In this document: piece after piece, positions 22,211 to 29,659 of the stretch | Position numbering within the stretch: position 1 is the first letter of the stretch | Layout: each line of letters starts with the position of its first letter | Source: an uncultured Collinsella sp. | GTDB lineage: Bacteria > Actinomycetota > Coriobacteriia > Coriobacteriales > Coriobacteriaceae | NCBI GenBank assembly: GCA_900548815.1 | Contig: URLR01000022.1 | Span: 1 to 29,688, forward strand | Length of the DNA: 29,688 bases | Direction: 5' to 3' | Position numbers and translations under genes: made by a program | The notes under the pieces: model-generated | Told to the model about the DNA's origin: nothing | Database searches by the model: none | The model's input: only the letters and a program-made list of their open reading frames with translations

Positions 22211-23224
22211 ATGGCATATCCCGTATTTGACCTACACTGCGACACCGCCGACCGAATCGGCTGGGCCACGCTCGATCTCGACCTGCGCTTTACCGCCGGC
22301 ACCGACGGTTATTTCCCCGGCGACGAAACGCATCCGCAAGATTTCGACCTCATCGAGGGCAACGCCTGCGCCATCTCGCTCGCAAAGATCGGCAACACGC
22401 CGTGGGCACAGTGCTTCGCCACGTTTGTCCCCGATGAGATTCCCACCGCCCACGCCGCGCGCTTCCAGGCGCAGATCATGGCGCATATGAGCGGCCAGGC
22501 AATGCTCAACCACGACCGCATGGTCAACGTACGCAGCGCGGCAGACATTCGCCCCGCGCTCAAAGACGGCAAGGTCGCCTGCATCCACACCATCGAAAAC
22601 GCCACGTTCTTTGCCGAGGACCCCGCGCTGATCGAGGTGCTCAAGAGCTTGGGCGTACTCATGTCATCGCTCAGCTGGAATGCGCAGGGACCGCTCGCGA
22701 GCGGACACGATACCCACGCCGGCCTCACCGCCGCCGGCATCGAGGCACTTACGCAGATGGAGCACGCCGGCATGGTGCTTGACGTCTCCCACCTCAACGA
22801 TGAGTGCTTTGACGAGGTTGTCGCCCACGCCACACGTCCCTTCGTCGCCAGCCACTCCAACTCCCGTGCGGTTTGCGGCGTCAAACGCAACCTTACCGAC
22901 GACCAGTTCCGCACCATTCGCGACATGGGCGGTATCGTCGGCCTCAACTACTGCAGCGAGTTCCTTTCCAACGACGCAACCGACAAGACCGCCGCAGACG
23001 TCACCTTCGACCAGCTAGCGGCACATATCGAGCACTGGCTCGACCTGGGCGGCGAGGACGTCATCGCGCTCGGCGGCGACTGGGACGGTGCCACGGTACC
23101 CGCCTTCCTCTCCGATGCCAACAAGATGCCCGAGTTCCAGAACATGCTCTCCAAGCACTTTGGCAAGACCGTGATGCAGAAGCTCTGCAGCGACAACGCG
23201 CTTGCCTTCTTTGAGCGTTATTAA
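22211..23224 (+). CDS. Membrane dipeptidase family protein (peptidase M19)
   Basis: Zinc dipeptidase of 337 residues without a signal peptide, so cytoplasmic. Metal ligands are seen in order: H9 and D11 (FDLHCDTAD), Glu in IHTIENATFF, His in DVSHLND, His in ASHSNSRAV, and Asp in GGDWDGATVP. The SLSWNAQGPLASG stretch is the substrate-binding segment conserved in the family. Normal length (usual range about 310-370). ATG 22211 has CCGGAGG directly upstream. It probably cleaves dipeptides, possibly including those with a D-residue. A GC-rich hairpin follows the stop. Confidence 0.93.
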   Translation: MAYPVFDLHCDTADRIGWATLDLDLRFTAGTDGYFPGDETHPQDFDLIEGNACAISLAKIGNTPWAQCFATFVPDEIPTAHAARFQAQIMAHMSGQAMLNHDRMVNVRSAADIRPALKDGKVACIHTIENATFFAEDPALIEVLKSLGVLMSSLSWNAQGPLASGHDTHAGLTAAGIEALTQMEHAGMVLDVSHLNDECFDEVVAHATRPFVASHSNSRAVCGVKRNLTDDQFRTIRDMGGIVGLNYCSEFLSNDATDKTAADVTFDQLAAHIEHWLDLGGEDVIALGGDWDGATVPAFLSDANKMPEFQNMLSKHFGKTVMQKLCSDNALAFFERY

Positions 23225-23240
23225 TTTCACATCCCTTGAG

Positions 23241-23276
23241 CGGGCCGGCATGCCGAACGGTCGACATGCCGGCCCG
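23241..23276 (+). terminator. GC-rich hairpin after the dipeptidase gene
   Basis: CGGGCCGGCATG (23241-23252) pairs perfectly with CATGCCGGCCCG (23265-23276). No T-tract follows (TCCCCAATCTG), so it may be a weak terminator or 3'-end stabiliser. The next gene begins 23 bases later. Confidence 0.55.
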
Positions 23277-23298
23277 TCCCCAATCTGAAGGACCGCTT

Positions 23299-24075
23299 TT
23301 GACGCAGCAGTTTACGATTTCCGCATCCCGACCGGATGGGACGCCCATCCCCGTCATCGTTACCAAAAAGCGCGTCAAGAACTTCAACCTACGCGTCACG
23401 TCGAGCGGTGAGGTCCACGCCAGTGCACCGCTCGGCGCCAGCCGCGAGCGTATCGAAGCGTTTGTGAAGCGCAACAGCGCCTGGATTATCAGCCGACTTG
23501 CCCAGCGCGGGCAACGTCAGGCGACGGCGCGAGAGCCGCTCAGTCCCTCGTCCATCATTGCGCTTTGGGGCAAGCCCATCACCGTACAGGATGCGCTCGA
23601 TCACAACTTTGCATCACCCGCACCGCGACCCAAACAGGCCACCTTCGCAAGTTTTATGGGTACCGATGAATCGGACGAAGGCCCACAGGCCCAGCGGCGC
23701 GCAATCCTCGACGGCCTAACGTCCGATGAACTCCAAGCCCACATCGACCAGCTCTATGCAACCGAGGTCGCCACGGCGCTGCGCGATATGGTGCACGCAT
23801 ACGAAATCGCAATGGGTGTCGCCGTTTCCCGCGTTTCCGTACGCAGCATGAAAACGCGTTGGGGCTCATGCACTCCCAAATCCGGCGCCGTTCGCATCGC
23901 ACGAGAACTTGCCGCCTACCCCGTCGAATGCCTCGACATGGTTGTCGCCCACGAGCTCGTCCACTTGCTCGAGCCAAGCCACAATCAGCGGTTTCACGCG
24001 CTGCTCGACACGTACTGCCCCAACAACAGGGCTCTGTCGCAGCGGCTCAAAAAACCGCCCGCCAACGAGCTCTAG
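23299..24075 (+). CDS. YgjP-like metallopeptidase (DUF45/M48-related)
   Basis: The 258-residue protein ends in the family's zinc-protease core: VRSMKTRWGSCTPKSG, then VVAHELVHLLEPSHNQRFHALLDTYCP. The HELVH (H218, E219, H222) is the zinc site, with H228 or H233 as further ligand. The N-terminal half has VKNFNLRVTSSGEVHASAPLGASRERIEAFV, also typical. Between them (about 105-140) is a low-similarity linker that makes the protein slightly longer than the usual about 230. TTG 23299 is chosen because AAGGA (23288-23292) lies 6 bases ahead; the open frame to 23236 crosses the hairpin. Substrates are unknown. Confidence 0.88.
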   Translation: MTQQFTISASRPDGTPIPVIVTKKRVKNFNLRVTSSGEVHASAPLGASRERIEAFVKRNSAWIISRLAQRGQRQATAREPLSPSSIIALWGKPITVQDALDHNFASPAPRPKQATFASFMGTDESDEGPQAQRRAILDGLTSDELQAHIDQLYATEVATALRDMVHAYEIAMGVAVSRVSVRSMKTRWGSCTPKSGAVRIARELAAYPVECLDMVVAHELVHLLEPSHNQRFHALLDTYCPNNRALSQRLKKPPANEL

Positions 24076-24081
24076 AGTCGG

Positions 24082-24567
24082 TTAGCGCACGCGCTCGATC
24101 TCGACACCGCAGCTTGCCAGGGGAAGACCGACGGGCGCCCAAGGCTTATCGAGCTTAACGTGCACGCCAAGCAGCAGGGGGTAACGACGCAGCAGCATCT
24201 GGGCCACACCCTCGGCTGCAGCCTCGATGAGCTTAAACGTATGCTCGCGCAGATAGCCATCGACATCGTGGCATACCGAGCCGTAGTCAATCGAGGCGTC
24301 CAGGTTATCGTGCTCCCCCGCTGCACGCAGGTCGGCATAGAGCACCAAGGACACGATGAACTTCTGGCCCAGCGCGTTCTCTTCGGGATATACGCCGTGG
24401 TTAGCAAAAACCTCAAGACCTTCAACGGTGATGCGGTCGGCATGGCGCAGATCGTCATAGCTCACGTGGGGTACCGCCGTTGCGGTGGATATTTCGCCCC
24501 TTCCACGGCGGGCGAGCTCGGCACCTTCAGTCTTGGTTGCATTCTCGGGCAGTTTCTTATTGCTCAT
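24082..24567 (-). CDS. folB: Dihydroneopterin aldolase
   Basis: Converts 7,8-dihydroneopterin to 6-hydroxymethyl-7,8-dihydropterin in folate synthesis. The domain starts near residue 43: HADRITVEGLEVFANHGVYPEENALGQKF, with catalytic Glu in the GVYPEE loop, then DASIDYGSVCHDVDGYL and FKLIEAAAEGVAQMLL; the Lys of VHVKLDKP is the conserved catalytic one. The first about 42 residues are an extra, polar segment compared with the usual 120-residue enzyme. ATG 24567 has GGAGA upstream. It follows the HD gene by 43 bases and completes a leftward folE-HD-folB run. folP and folK are not in this window. Confidence 0.9.
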   Translation of the reverse strand: MSNKKLPENATKTEGAELARRGRGEISTATAVPHVSYDDLRHADRITVEGLEVFANHGVYPEENALGQKFIVSLVLYADLRAAGEHDNLDASIDYGSVCHDVDGYLREHTFKLIEAAAEGVAQMLLRRYPLLLGVHVKLDKPWAPVGLPLASCGVEIERVR

Positions 24568-24610
24568 CGCGATCGTCTCCTTCGTTTAGAACCCCGACCG
24601 CGCAAACTAA

Positions 24611-25192
24611 CTACACGCGAATCGACAGGTTCTTTTTATCATCGCTCCAGTTGCAAGCATTGCGCGCGGGGCATGCAAAGCAGGCGCGCGACGCTTTATC
24701 GGCCGCATAGAGCAGACGCTCAAGCGGTTGGCTGTTCACGCGCAGCTTTCGATGGCCCAGAATGGCCGTCTTAATGGCTGCGGCATCGGCCGGCTCAAAC
24801 GCCACATCATCGGGCATGCCGCCGAGAATCGCATCGGCGACGCGTTCGCTTGCAACATCATGGGATATACCCGATTCATACTGTTCATCTTTGCCGATAT
24901 CGTGAAGAAGTGCCGTGGCGTAGATGACCTCGCGGTCAAATTCGAGCTGTTCCTCGAGATTCTTGATCCACATAATGCGAGCGACATCGAGCAGATGGTC
25001 AATACCGTGGCGGCAGAAGATGCGCCCCGATTCCAACTGCGCAATGTTGCCCAGGTGCCGCCGAAACAGCCCGTTGGCACAAATGTAATCAATGCGAGGC
25101 ATGGCATCAAAGGGGGCCAGGCCCGAAGCCATGAAGCCGCGACGCGGCGTCCCCTCATCGGTCTTCGATGTAAAGTCGTTGACGACCCTCAT
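24611..25192 (-). CDS. HD-domain phosphohydrolase in the folate cluster
   Basis: A 193-residue metal-dependent phosphohydrolase. HD-motif residues are visible: H62/H66 (FCRHGIDHLLDV), H97-D98 (LLHDIGKD), H111 (GISHDVASERV) and D165 (YAADKASRACF). After the last Asp comes a cysteine cluster C171-x2-C174-x5-C180 followed by NWSDDKKN, a tail I associate with HD proteins encoded beside folE in anaerobes. The ATG at 25192 starts 1 base after the folE stop, so they are coupled. It may remove phosphates from the FolE product, a step for which no Nudix enzyme is visible here; this is inference. Confidence 0.8.
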   Translation of the reverse strand: MRVVNDFTSKTDEGTPRRGFMASGLAPFDAMPRIDYICANGLFRRHLGNIAQLESGRIFCRHGIDHLLDVARIMWIKNLEEQLEFDREVIYATALLHDIGKDEQYESGISHDVASERVADAILGGMPDDVAFEPADAAAIKTAILGHRKLRVNSQPLERLLYAADKASRACFACPARNACNWSDDKKNLSIRV

Positions 25193-25193
25193 G

Positions 25194-25751
25194 CTAACGG
25201 CCCAGCATCCTAAAGAACCGCTCCTCGAGCGACGGATCGGTCTCAAAGACGCCGCGGCGAGCGAGCGTCACGGTCTTGGTGCCAGGCTTTTGCACGCCGC
25301 GCATGGTCATGCACATATGCTCAGCCTCCATGAGCACAATCGCTCCCTGGGGAGCGAGATACTCCATGAGGGCATCGGCAACCTGTGCGCACAGCTGCTC
25401 CTGCAGCTGCAGACGACGGGCGTAGACCTCAACCGTGCGGGCAAGCTTAGAGAGCCCTGCGACACGGCCGTTGGGGATATAACCAATGGCGGCCTTGCCA
25501 TAAAACGGCAGCAGATGATGTTCGCACAGCGAGTAGAACGTGATGTCGCGCTCGATAACCAAATCGTTCGAAGCGACGGCAAAGGTTTTGGACAGGTGCT
25601 CCTCGGCACTCTGATCCATACCGCCGGCGATCTCACCATACATACGGGCAACGCGCGCCGGGGTCTCCAGCAGGCCCTCACGAGTTGGGTCCTCGCCTAT
25701 GCCCTCAAGCAACAGCTTAATGGCGGCCTCGACTTTTTCCTGATCGACCAT
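25194..25751 (-). CDS. folE: GTP cyclohydrolase I
   Basis: First step of folate synthesis: GTP to 7,8-dihydroneopterin triphosphate. The 185-residue protein has zinc ligands Cys and His in FYSLCEHHLLPFYGKAAIGYIP and Cys in EHMCMTMRGVQKPGTKTVT, plus the GRVAGLSKLARTVEVYARRLQLQEQL block that forms the GTP pocket. Length is the normal bacterial size. ATG 25751 has GTGAGG upstream. Its stop is 1 base from the HD gene start. Confidence 0.96.
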   Translation of the reverse strand: MVDQEKVEAAIKLLLEGIGEDPTREGLLETPARVARMYGEIAGGMDQSAEEHLSKTFAVASNDLVIERDITFYSLCEHHLLPFYGKAAIGYIPNGRVAGLSKLARTVEVYARRLQLQEQLCAQVADALMEYLAPQGAIVLMEAEHMCMTMRGVQKPGTKTVTLARRGVFETDPSLEERFFRMLGR

Positions 25752-25817
25752 CTGGGCCTCACTTTTCCGATTTCACGTTCGCGCTATGGTACCACGCCCT
25801 TTGGCATCGGCCACAAG

Positions 25818-26399
25818 CTACATAGTATGGGTCGAATAGACCGGATCGTCCCGCCAAAGCTCCACAGCGTCGCAAAGCACAACACCCTCGCGCTCAGCAC
25901 GGTCGCGCGTAGCGTTCATATCGATCACACGCTGGTTACTCGAGCCTCTAAAACGCAATGAGATATCGTACAGATCCTGAACAAACGGGCCATCCACCAA
26001 CATATCGAGGCAGGCAAGGATACGGTCCGTCGCCTCGGTATGGTGGCGACCGCCCGGCATAAGCTCCTCGAGCACGTCGCCGGTAAAGCACCAAATGGTC
26101 TTGCCCGACCCCGCAGGATAGGCCGCACGCACGCGTTCGATAAAGTCAACGAGCCCCGCCTGATTCTCGGGCTCCATAGGCTCGCCGCCCAGAATCGTCA
26201 GGCCATCGATAAAGGGATGATCGAGACTCTCGATAATCTTGTCCTCGACGGCACGATCGAACGGCTCACCCGCAGCAAAGTCCCACGCGACAGAGTTAAA
26301 GCAATTCTTGCACCCACGACGGCACCCGCTCACAAACAGAGAAGTACGAACGCCTTCTCCATCAGCAATGTCGAAATATTTAATGTTCGCGTAGTTCAT
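25818..26399 (-). CDS. nrdG: Anaerobic ribonucleotide reductase activating enzyme
   Basis: Radical-SAM enzyme that installs the glycyl radical in NrdD. The 193-residue protein begins MNYANIKYFDIADGEGVRTSLFVSGCRRGCKNCFN; the C-x3-C-x2-C holds the 4Fe-4S cluster. LTILGGEPMEPEN is the SAM-binding GGE motif, followed by KTIWCFTGDVLEEL and DMLVDGPFV. ATG 26399 has GGGAG (26408-26412) 8 bases ahead. That SD lies at the edge of a palindromic element inserted between nrdD and nrdG. The longer open frame back to 26555 runs through that element and is not used. Confidence 0.94.
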   Translation of the reverse strand: MNYANIKYFDIADGEGVRTSLFVSGCRRGCKNCFNSVAWDFAAGEPFDRAVEDKIIESLDHPFIDGLTILGGEPMEPENQAGLVDFIERVRAAYPAGSGKTIWCFTGDVLEELMPGGRHHTEATDRILACLDMLVDGPFVQDLYDISLRFRGSSNQRVIDMNATRDRAEREGVVLCDAVELWRDDPVYSTHTM

Positions 26400-26400
26400 A

Positions 26401-26514
26401 GGTAACTCTCCCGGGAGGCCGGGACATATCATCCCGTCCTCAAACATTCTCGGCCTTCGGCCTGCGAAACTGCGGGCGGGACGATATGTCCCGGCCTCAT
26501 GCAAAGGGTAACTC
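26401..26514. repeat. Hairpin element flanked by an 8-bp direct repeat, family D
   Basis: GGTAACTC occurs at 26401-26408 and again at 26507-26514. Between them, 22-base arms (26415-26436 and 26477-26498; GAGGCCGGGACATATC and its complement) pair with one mismatch, with a smaller GGCC-TTC-GGCC palindrome inside. Terminal inverted repeats with a short duplication outside are the form of a MITE-like (small non-autonomous) insertion. It lies between nrdD and nrdG. Confidence 0.65.
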
Positions 26515-26683
26515 AATGAACGAAGCGAACATCGAGTATAGGGTTCGAGGTCCAATAAAAACTTTGTTGCAGCTCAACCGCCATCGCAAGCAAAGCGTTG
26601 TTGCAAGTCAACTCATTTCCGCTAAGAACTTCGAGGAGTGAGCAGGCCGCATGCTGCATCTCAGCTACATCAACTTGGCTGCC
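26515..26683. other. Noncoding stretch between two palindromes in the nrdD-nrdG gap
   Basis: The minus strand contains a 48-codon open frame (26514-26659, MQHAACSLLEVLSG at its start) without an SD and running to the edge of the family-D element. No family is recognised and I do not call it a gene. TTGAC-like sequences occur on the minus strand without a good -10. Confidence 0.4.
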
Positions 26684-26807
26684 CCGTAGCGAGGCCCCGG
26701 GCCTTTGCTCGATATGAGTTCCGCACGAACAGGAGGCGCCAGTGGCGCCTCCGTCGTGAGCCAGGACTGTCCGAAATAGCGAGTAAAGGCCCGGGGCCTC
26801 GCTACGG
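26684..26807. repeat. Nested 124-bp palindrome, family E
   Basis: Outer arms of 28 bases (26684-26711 and 26780-26807) match at 27 positions, with CGAGGCCCCGGGCCTTTG in the left one. At the centre is a perfect second hairpin, GGAGGCGCC-AGT-GGCGCCTCC (26732-26752), and CACGA/TCGTG pairs between the two. It starts 19 bases after the nrdD stop. No T-tract follows in either direction. Mirrored reading frames through it give similar short peptides on both strands and are not genes. Confidence 0.85.
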
Positions 26808-26825
26808 AGCGGCCTGGGATGGTTA

Positions 26826-29048
26826 TTAGAGATGCAGCACGCGGTCGCGGATCTCCTCGGTTCGACCCTGGTTCCAGAACTGGGTACCGATGTAACCGCA
26901 CGTGCGACGGGCGACGTTCATCTTCTCCTGATCGCGGTTGCCGCAGTTGGGGCACTCCCACACCAGCTTGCCGTCATCCTCGACAATCTTGATCTCGCCG
27001 TCGTAGCCGCACACCTGGCAATAATCGCTCTTGGTGTTGAGCTCGGCGTACATGATGTTGTCGTAGATGTACTGCATCACGCGGATGACAGCCTTGAGGT
27101 TGTCCTGCATGTTGGGAACCTCGACGTAGGAGATGGCACCGCCCGGCGAAAGCTGCTGGAACATGCCCTCAAACTTGAGCTTGTCGAATGCGTCGATCTC
27201 CTCGGACACGTGGACGTGGTAGCTGTTGGTGATGTAGCCCTTGTCCGTCACGCCCGGGATGATGCCAAAACGACGCTGCAGGCACTTGGCGAACTTGTAG
27301 GTCGTCGACTCAAGCGGGGTACCGTACAGCGAGAAGTCAATATCGCTTTCGGCCTTCCACTCCGCGCACTTGTCGTTCATGCGCTGCATGACGGCCATGG
27401 CAAAGGGCGTGCCCTCCTTCTCGGTGTGGCTGTGGCCCGTCATGTACTTGACGCACTCATACAGGCCGGCATAACCCAGACTAATGGTGGAGTAACCGCC
27501 CACGAGCAGCTTGTCGATCGTCTCGCCCTTCTTCAGGCGGGCGAGGGCACCGTACTGCCAAAGAATCGGTGCGGCATCCGAAAGCGTACCCATCAGACGC
27601 TCATGACGGCACAGCAGGGCGCGGTGGCACAGCTCAAGGCGCTCGTCGAAGATCTTCCAGAACTTATCCATGTCCTGATGCGAGCTCAGCGCGACATCGG
27701 GCAGGTTGATGGTCACAACGCCCTGGTTAAAGCGACCGTAGTACTTGGGCTTGTTCGGGTCATAGTTCAGCGCGTTGGCCACGTTGTTAAATCCGTTACC
27801 GGAGCGGTCGGGCGTCAGGAAGCTGCGGCAACCCATGCAGGTATAGCAGTCGCCGTTGCCCGCGGTCTCGCCCTTCGACAGCTTGAGCTCGCGCATCTTC
27901 TTCTCAGAGATATAGTCGGGCACCATGCGCTTGGCGGTGCACTTAGCAGCCAGCTGGGTCAGGTAGAAGTACGGGGAATTCTCGTGAACGTTATCGTCCT
28001 CGAGCACGTAGATGAGCTTGGGGAACGCCGGGGTGATCCACACGCCGGCTTCGTTCTTAACGCCCTCATAGCGCTGACGAAGCGTCTCCTCCACAATCAT
28101 GGCAAGGTCGTGCTTCTCCTGGGGCGTACGGGCCTCATTGAGATACATAAAGACCGTCACGAACGGCGCCTGGCCATTCGTGGTCATAAGGGTCACGACC
28201 TGATACTGAATCGTCTGAACGCCGCGGCGGATCTCGTCACGCAGGCGGTCCTCAACAACCTCGCGGACCTTTTCGGGAGATGCGGAAACGCCGAGCTCCT
28301 CGAGCTCGCGGGCGACCTCGCCGCGAATCTTTTGACGGCTCACCTCGACGAACGGGGCAAGATGGGTCAGCGAAATCGACTGGCCACCGTACTGGGAGGA
28401 AGCAACCTGAGCGATGATCTGCGTCGCGATGTTGCAGGCAGTCGAGAAGCTGTGCGGCTTCTCGATCAGCGTGCCCGAAATAACAGTACCGTTCTGGAGC
28501 ATATCCTCCAGGTTCACCAGGTCGCAGTTATGCATGTGCTGGGCAAAGTAGTCCGAATCATGGAAGTGAATCAGACCCTCATTGTGAGCATCCACAATCT
28601 CCTGGGGCAGCAGCACACGCTGGGTCAGGTCCTTGGAGATCTCGCCGGCCATGTAGTCACGCTGAACGGAATTGACGGTCGGGTTCTTGTTGGAGTTCTC
28701 CTGCTTGACCTCTTCGTTGTTGCACTCAATCAGCGACAGAATCTTGTCGTCGGTCGTGTTCTTCTGGCGCTTCAGGCTCTGAACATAGCGATAGATGATG
28801 TAATGGCGAGCGACCTCGTAGCAGTCGAGACGCATAATCTCGTCCTCGACCAGATCCTGAATCTCCTCGACCGACACGGTGTGGCCCGCGTTCTCGCATG
28901 CCTCGGCGACGTTTTGTGCCGCGTAAACCACCTGGCGGTCGGTAAGACGAGAGCTCTCCTCGACCTCCAAGTTTGCGGCGCGGATGGCATTGACAATCTT
29001 ATCGATGTCAAAGACAACCTCGGTGCCGCTGCGCTTGATGATCTTCAT
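26826..29048 (-). CDS. nrdD: Anaerobic (class III) ribonucleoside-triphosphate reductase
   Basis: Makes deoxyribonucleotides without oxygen. The 740-residue protein has an N-terminal ATP-cone (about 1-95, KIIKRSGTEVVFDIDKIVNAI) for allosteric control, the ten-stranded barrel with VITLMTTNGQAPF-like VVTLMTTNGQAPFVTVFMYL, active-site Cys region GDCYTCMGCRSFLTPD, a C-terminal four-Cys zinc site (YCQVCGYDG and WECPNCGN), and the glycyl-radical site RRTCGYIG with G718. Complete at both ends. The ATG at 29048 has AAGAGG immediately ahead. It is transcribed leftward toward nrdG across two palindromes, from a promoter with NrdR boxes at 29273-29320. Confidence 0.97.
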   Translation of the reverse strand: MKIIKRSGTEVVFDIDKIVNAIRAANLEVEESSRLTDRQVVYAAQNVAEACENAGHTVSVEEIQDLVEDEIMRLDCYEVARHYIIYRYVQSLKRQKNTTDDKILSLIECNNEEVKQENSNKNPTVNSVQRDYMAGEISKDLTQRVLLPQEIVDAHNEGLIHFHDSDYFAQHMHNCDLVNLEDMLQNGTVISGTLIEKPHSFSTACNIATQIIAQVASSQYGGQSISLTHLAPFVEVSRQKIRGEVARELEELGVSASPEKVREVVEDRLRDEIRRGVQTIQYQVVTLMTTNGQAPFVTVFMYLNEARTPQEKHDLAMIVEETLRQRYEGVKNEAGVWITPAFPKLIYVLEDDNVHENSPYFYLTQLAAKCTAKRMVPDYISEKKMRELKLSKGETAGNGDCYTCMGCRSFLTPDRSGNGFNNVANALNYDPNKPKYYGRFNQGVVTINLPDVALSSHQDMDKFWKIFDERLELCHRALLCRHERLMGTLSDAAPILWQYGALARLKKGETIDKLLVGGYSTISLGYAGLYECVKYMTGHSHTEKEGTPFAMAVMQRMNDKCAEWKAESDIDFSLYGTPLESTTYKFAKCLQRRFGIIPGVTDKGYITNSYHVHVSEEIDAFDKLKFEGMFQQLSPGGAISYVEVPNMQDNLKAVIRVMQYIYDNIMYAELNTKSDYCQVCGYDGEIKIVEDDGKLVWECPNCGNRDQEKMNVARRTCGYIGTQFWNQGRTEEIRDRVLHL

Positions 29049-29272
29049 CCTCTTGCCTCTTTCGCGTCGAAATCGTATTGCGCTTCAGAGCCAAACGATG
29101 CCCGGCAGGGCTTGCCCCTGTCTTGCGGCGCCGTCGCGCAATCTGTGTTTTCGAAAACCATAGGCCCTCATGCGGACAATCCTCGCAGCCAATCAAGGGG
29201 CTCGAAGATCCATCCAAATGGGGCGAATAAGGTCCTCGTTCTCTGTCCGCCATCTATCATACGACAAAGAGG

Positions 29273-29320
29273 CATCTATATCCTGTATTCTTTTTTTAGG
29301 TCAAACACAACATATAGTGT
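29273..29320 (-). promoter_or_regulatory. nrdD promoter with tandem NrdR boxes
   Basis: Box 1, ACACAACATATAGTGT (29305-29320), matches the NrdR consensus ACACWATATATWGTGT at 15 of 16 positions. Box 2 (29273-29288) is weaker, matching at 10 of 16 including the core, and begins exactly 32 bp away, the three-turn spacing usual for paired NrdR boxes. On the minus strand, -35 TTGACC (29299-29304) and -10 TATAGA (29275-29280; 18-bp spacer) lie between and within them, so binding would block the promoter. The leader to nrdD is about 220 bases with no recognised riboswitch. Confidence 0.8.
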
Positions 29321-29421
29321 TTCAGCAGGTCAAAGCAATTAGTCATTTTGCAGACGCATTAATTATGAGGGGTTCTTGGCAAGTCGGTAAAACGTTACCA
29401 ACACGGCTACCTGCATGGCAG

Positions 29422-29559
29422 TTATAAAACCCCCTTAGTCAAGCCGCTGACAAATCCTACCAAAACCAAGCCGCTCACGCCAAAAGAATCCAAAAGATTA
29501 TGCTTGACCAACATGTTGCGGTCACGGTCGGCCAGGACGTATGCAACCTGCCGGCACCT
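29422..29559 (-). pseudogene. Possible remnant reading frame near the tRNA
   Basis: An open stretch of 45 codons after an in-frame stop, with protein-like composition (VAYVLADRDRNMLVKH, then LLDSFGVSGLVLVGF). The only ATG (29514) would give 30 residues and has no SD. I recognise no family. It could be a decayed gene end, possibly left beside the tRNA by an old integration, or chance. The rest of 29321-29614 shows only a small GGTAA/TTACC inverted repeat. Confidence 0.2.
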
Positions 29560-29614
29560 CTACGGGGACCTTGGATCAATATTTGCTGGCATATTTGACG
29601 GCGTGCTTGGTAGC

Positions 29615-29651
29615 AAAACAAAACAGCTCAGAGGACATAGCCTCTGAGCTG
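29615..29651 (-). terminator. Intrinsic terminator of the tRNA transcript
   Basis: On the minus strand, CAGCTCAGAGG (29641-29651) pairs perfectly with CCTCTGAGCTG (29624-29634) over a 6-base loop and is followed by TTTTGTTTTG. It lies 8 bases after the CCA end of the tRNA. Confidence 0.92.
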
Positions 29652-29659
29652 CGAACATT

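Noticed and set aside
26514..26659. 48-codon minus-strand frame in the nrdD-nrdG gap
   Set aside because: No SD, no recognised family, and it is bounded by two repeat elements, so it is probably chance.
26638..26961. Short frames encoding VARPRAF-type peptides on both strands
   Set aside because: They arise because the palindrome 26684-26807 reads nearly the same in both directions.
29008..29253. 81-codon frame overlapping the nrdD start on the same strand
   Set aside because: No SD, composition rich in Arg and Lys without a pattern, and it overlaps the nrdD start in another frame. It is treated as leader sequence.
26832..29342. An 836-codon open frame on the plus strand
   Set aside because: It is antisense to nrdD, whose every motif is intact. 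The plus-strand translation is repetitive in Leu, Val and His, as expected from high-GC codon bias.
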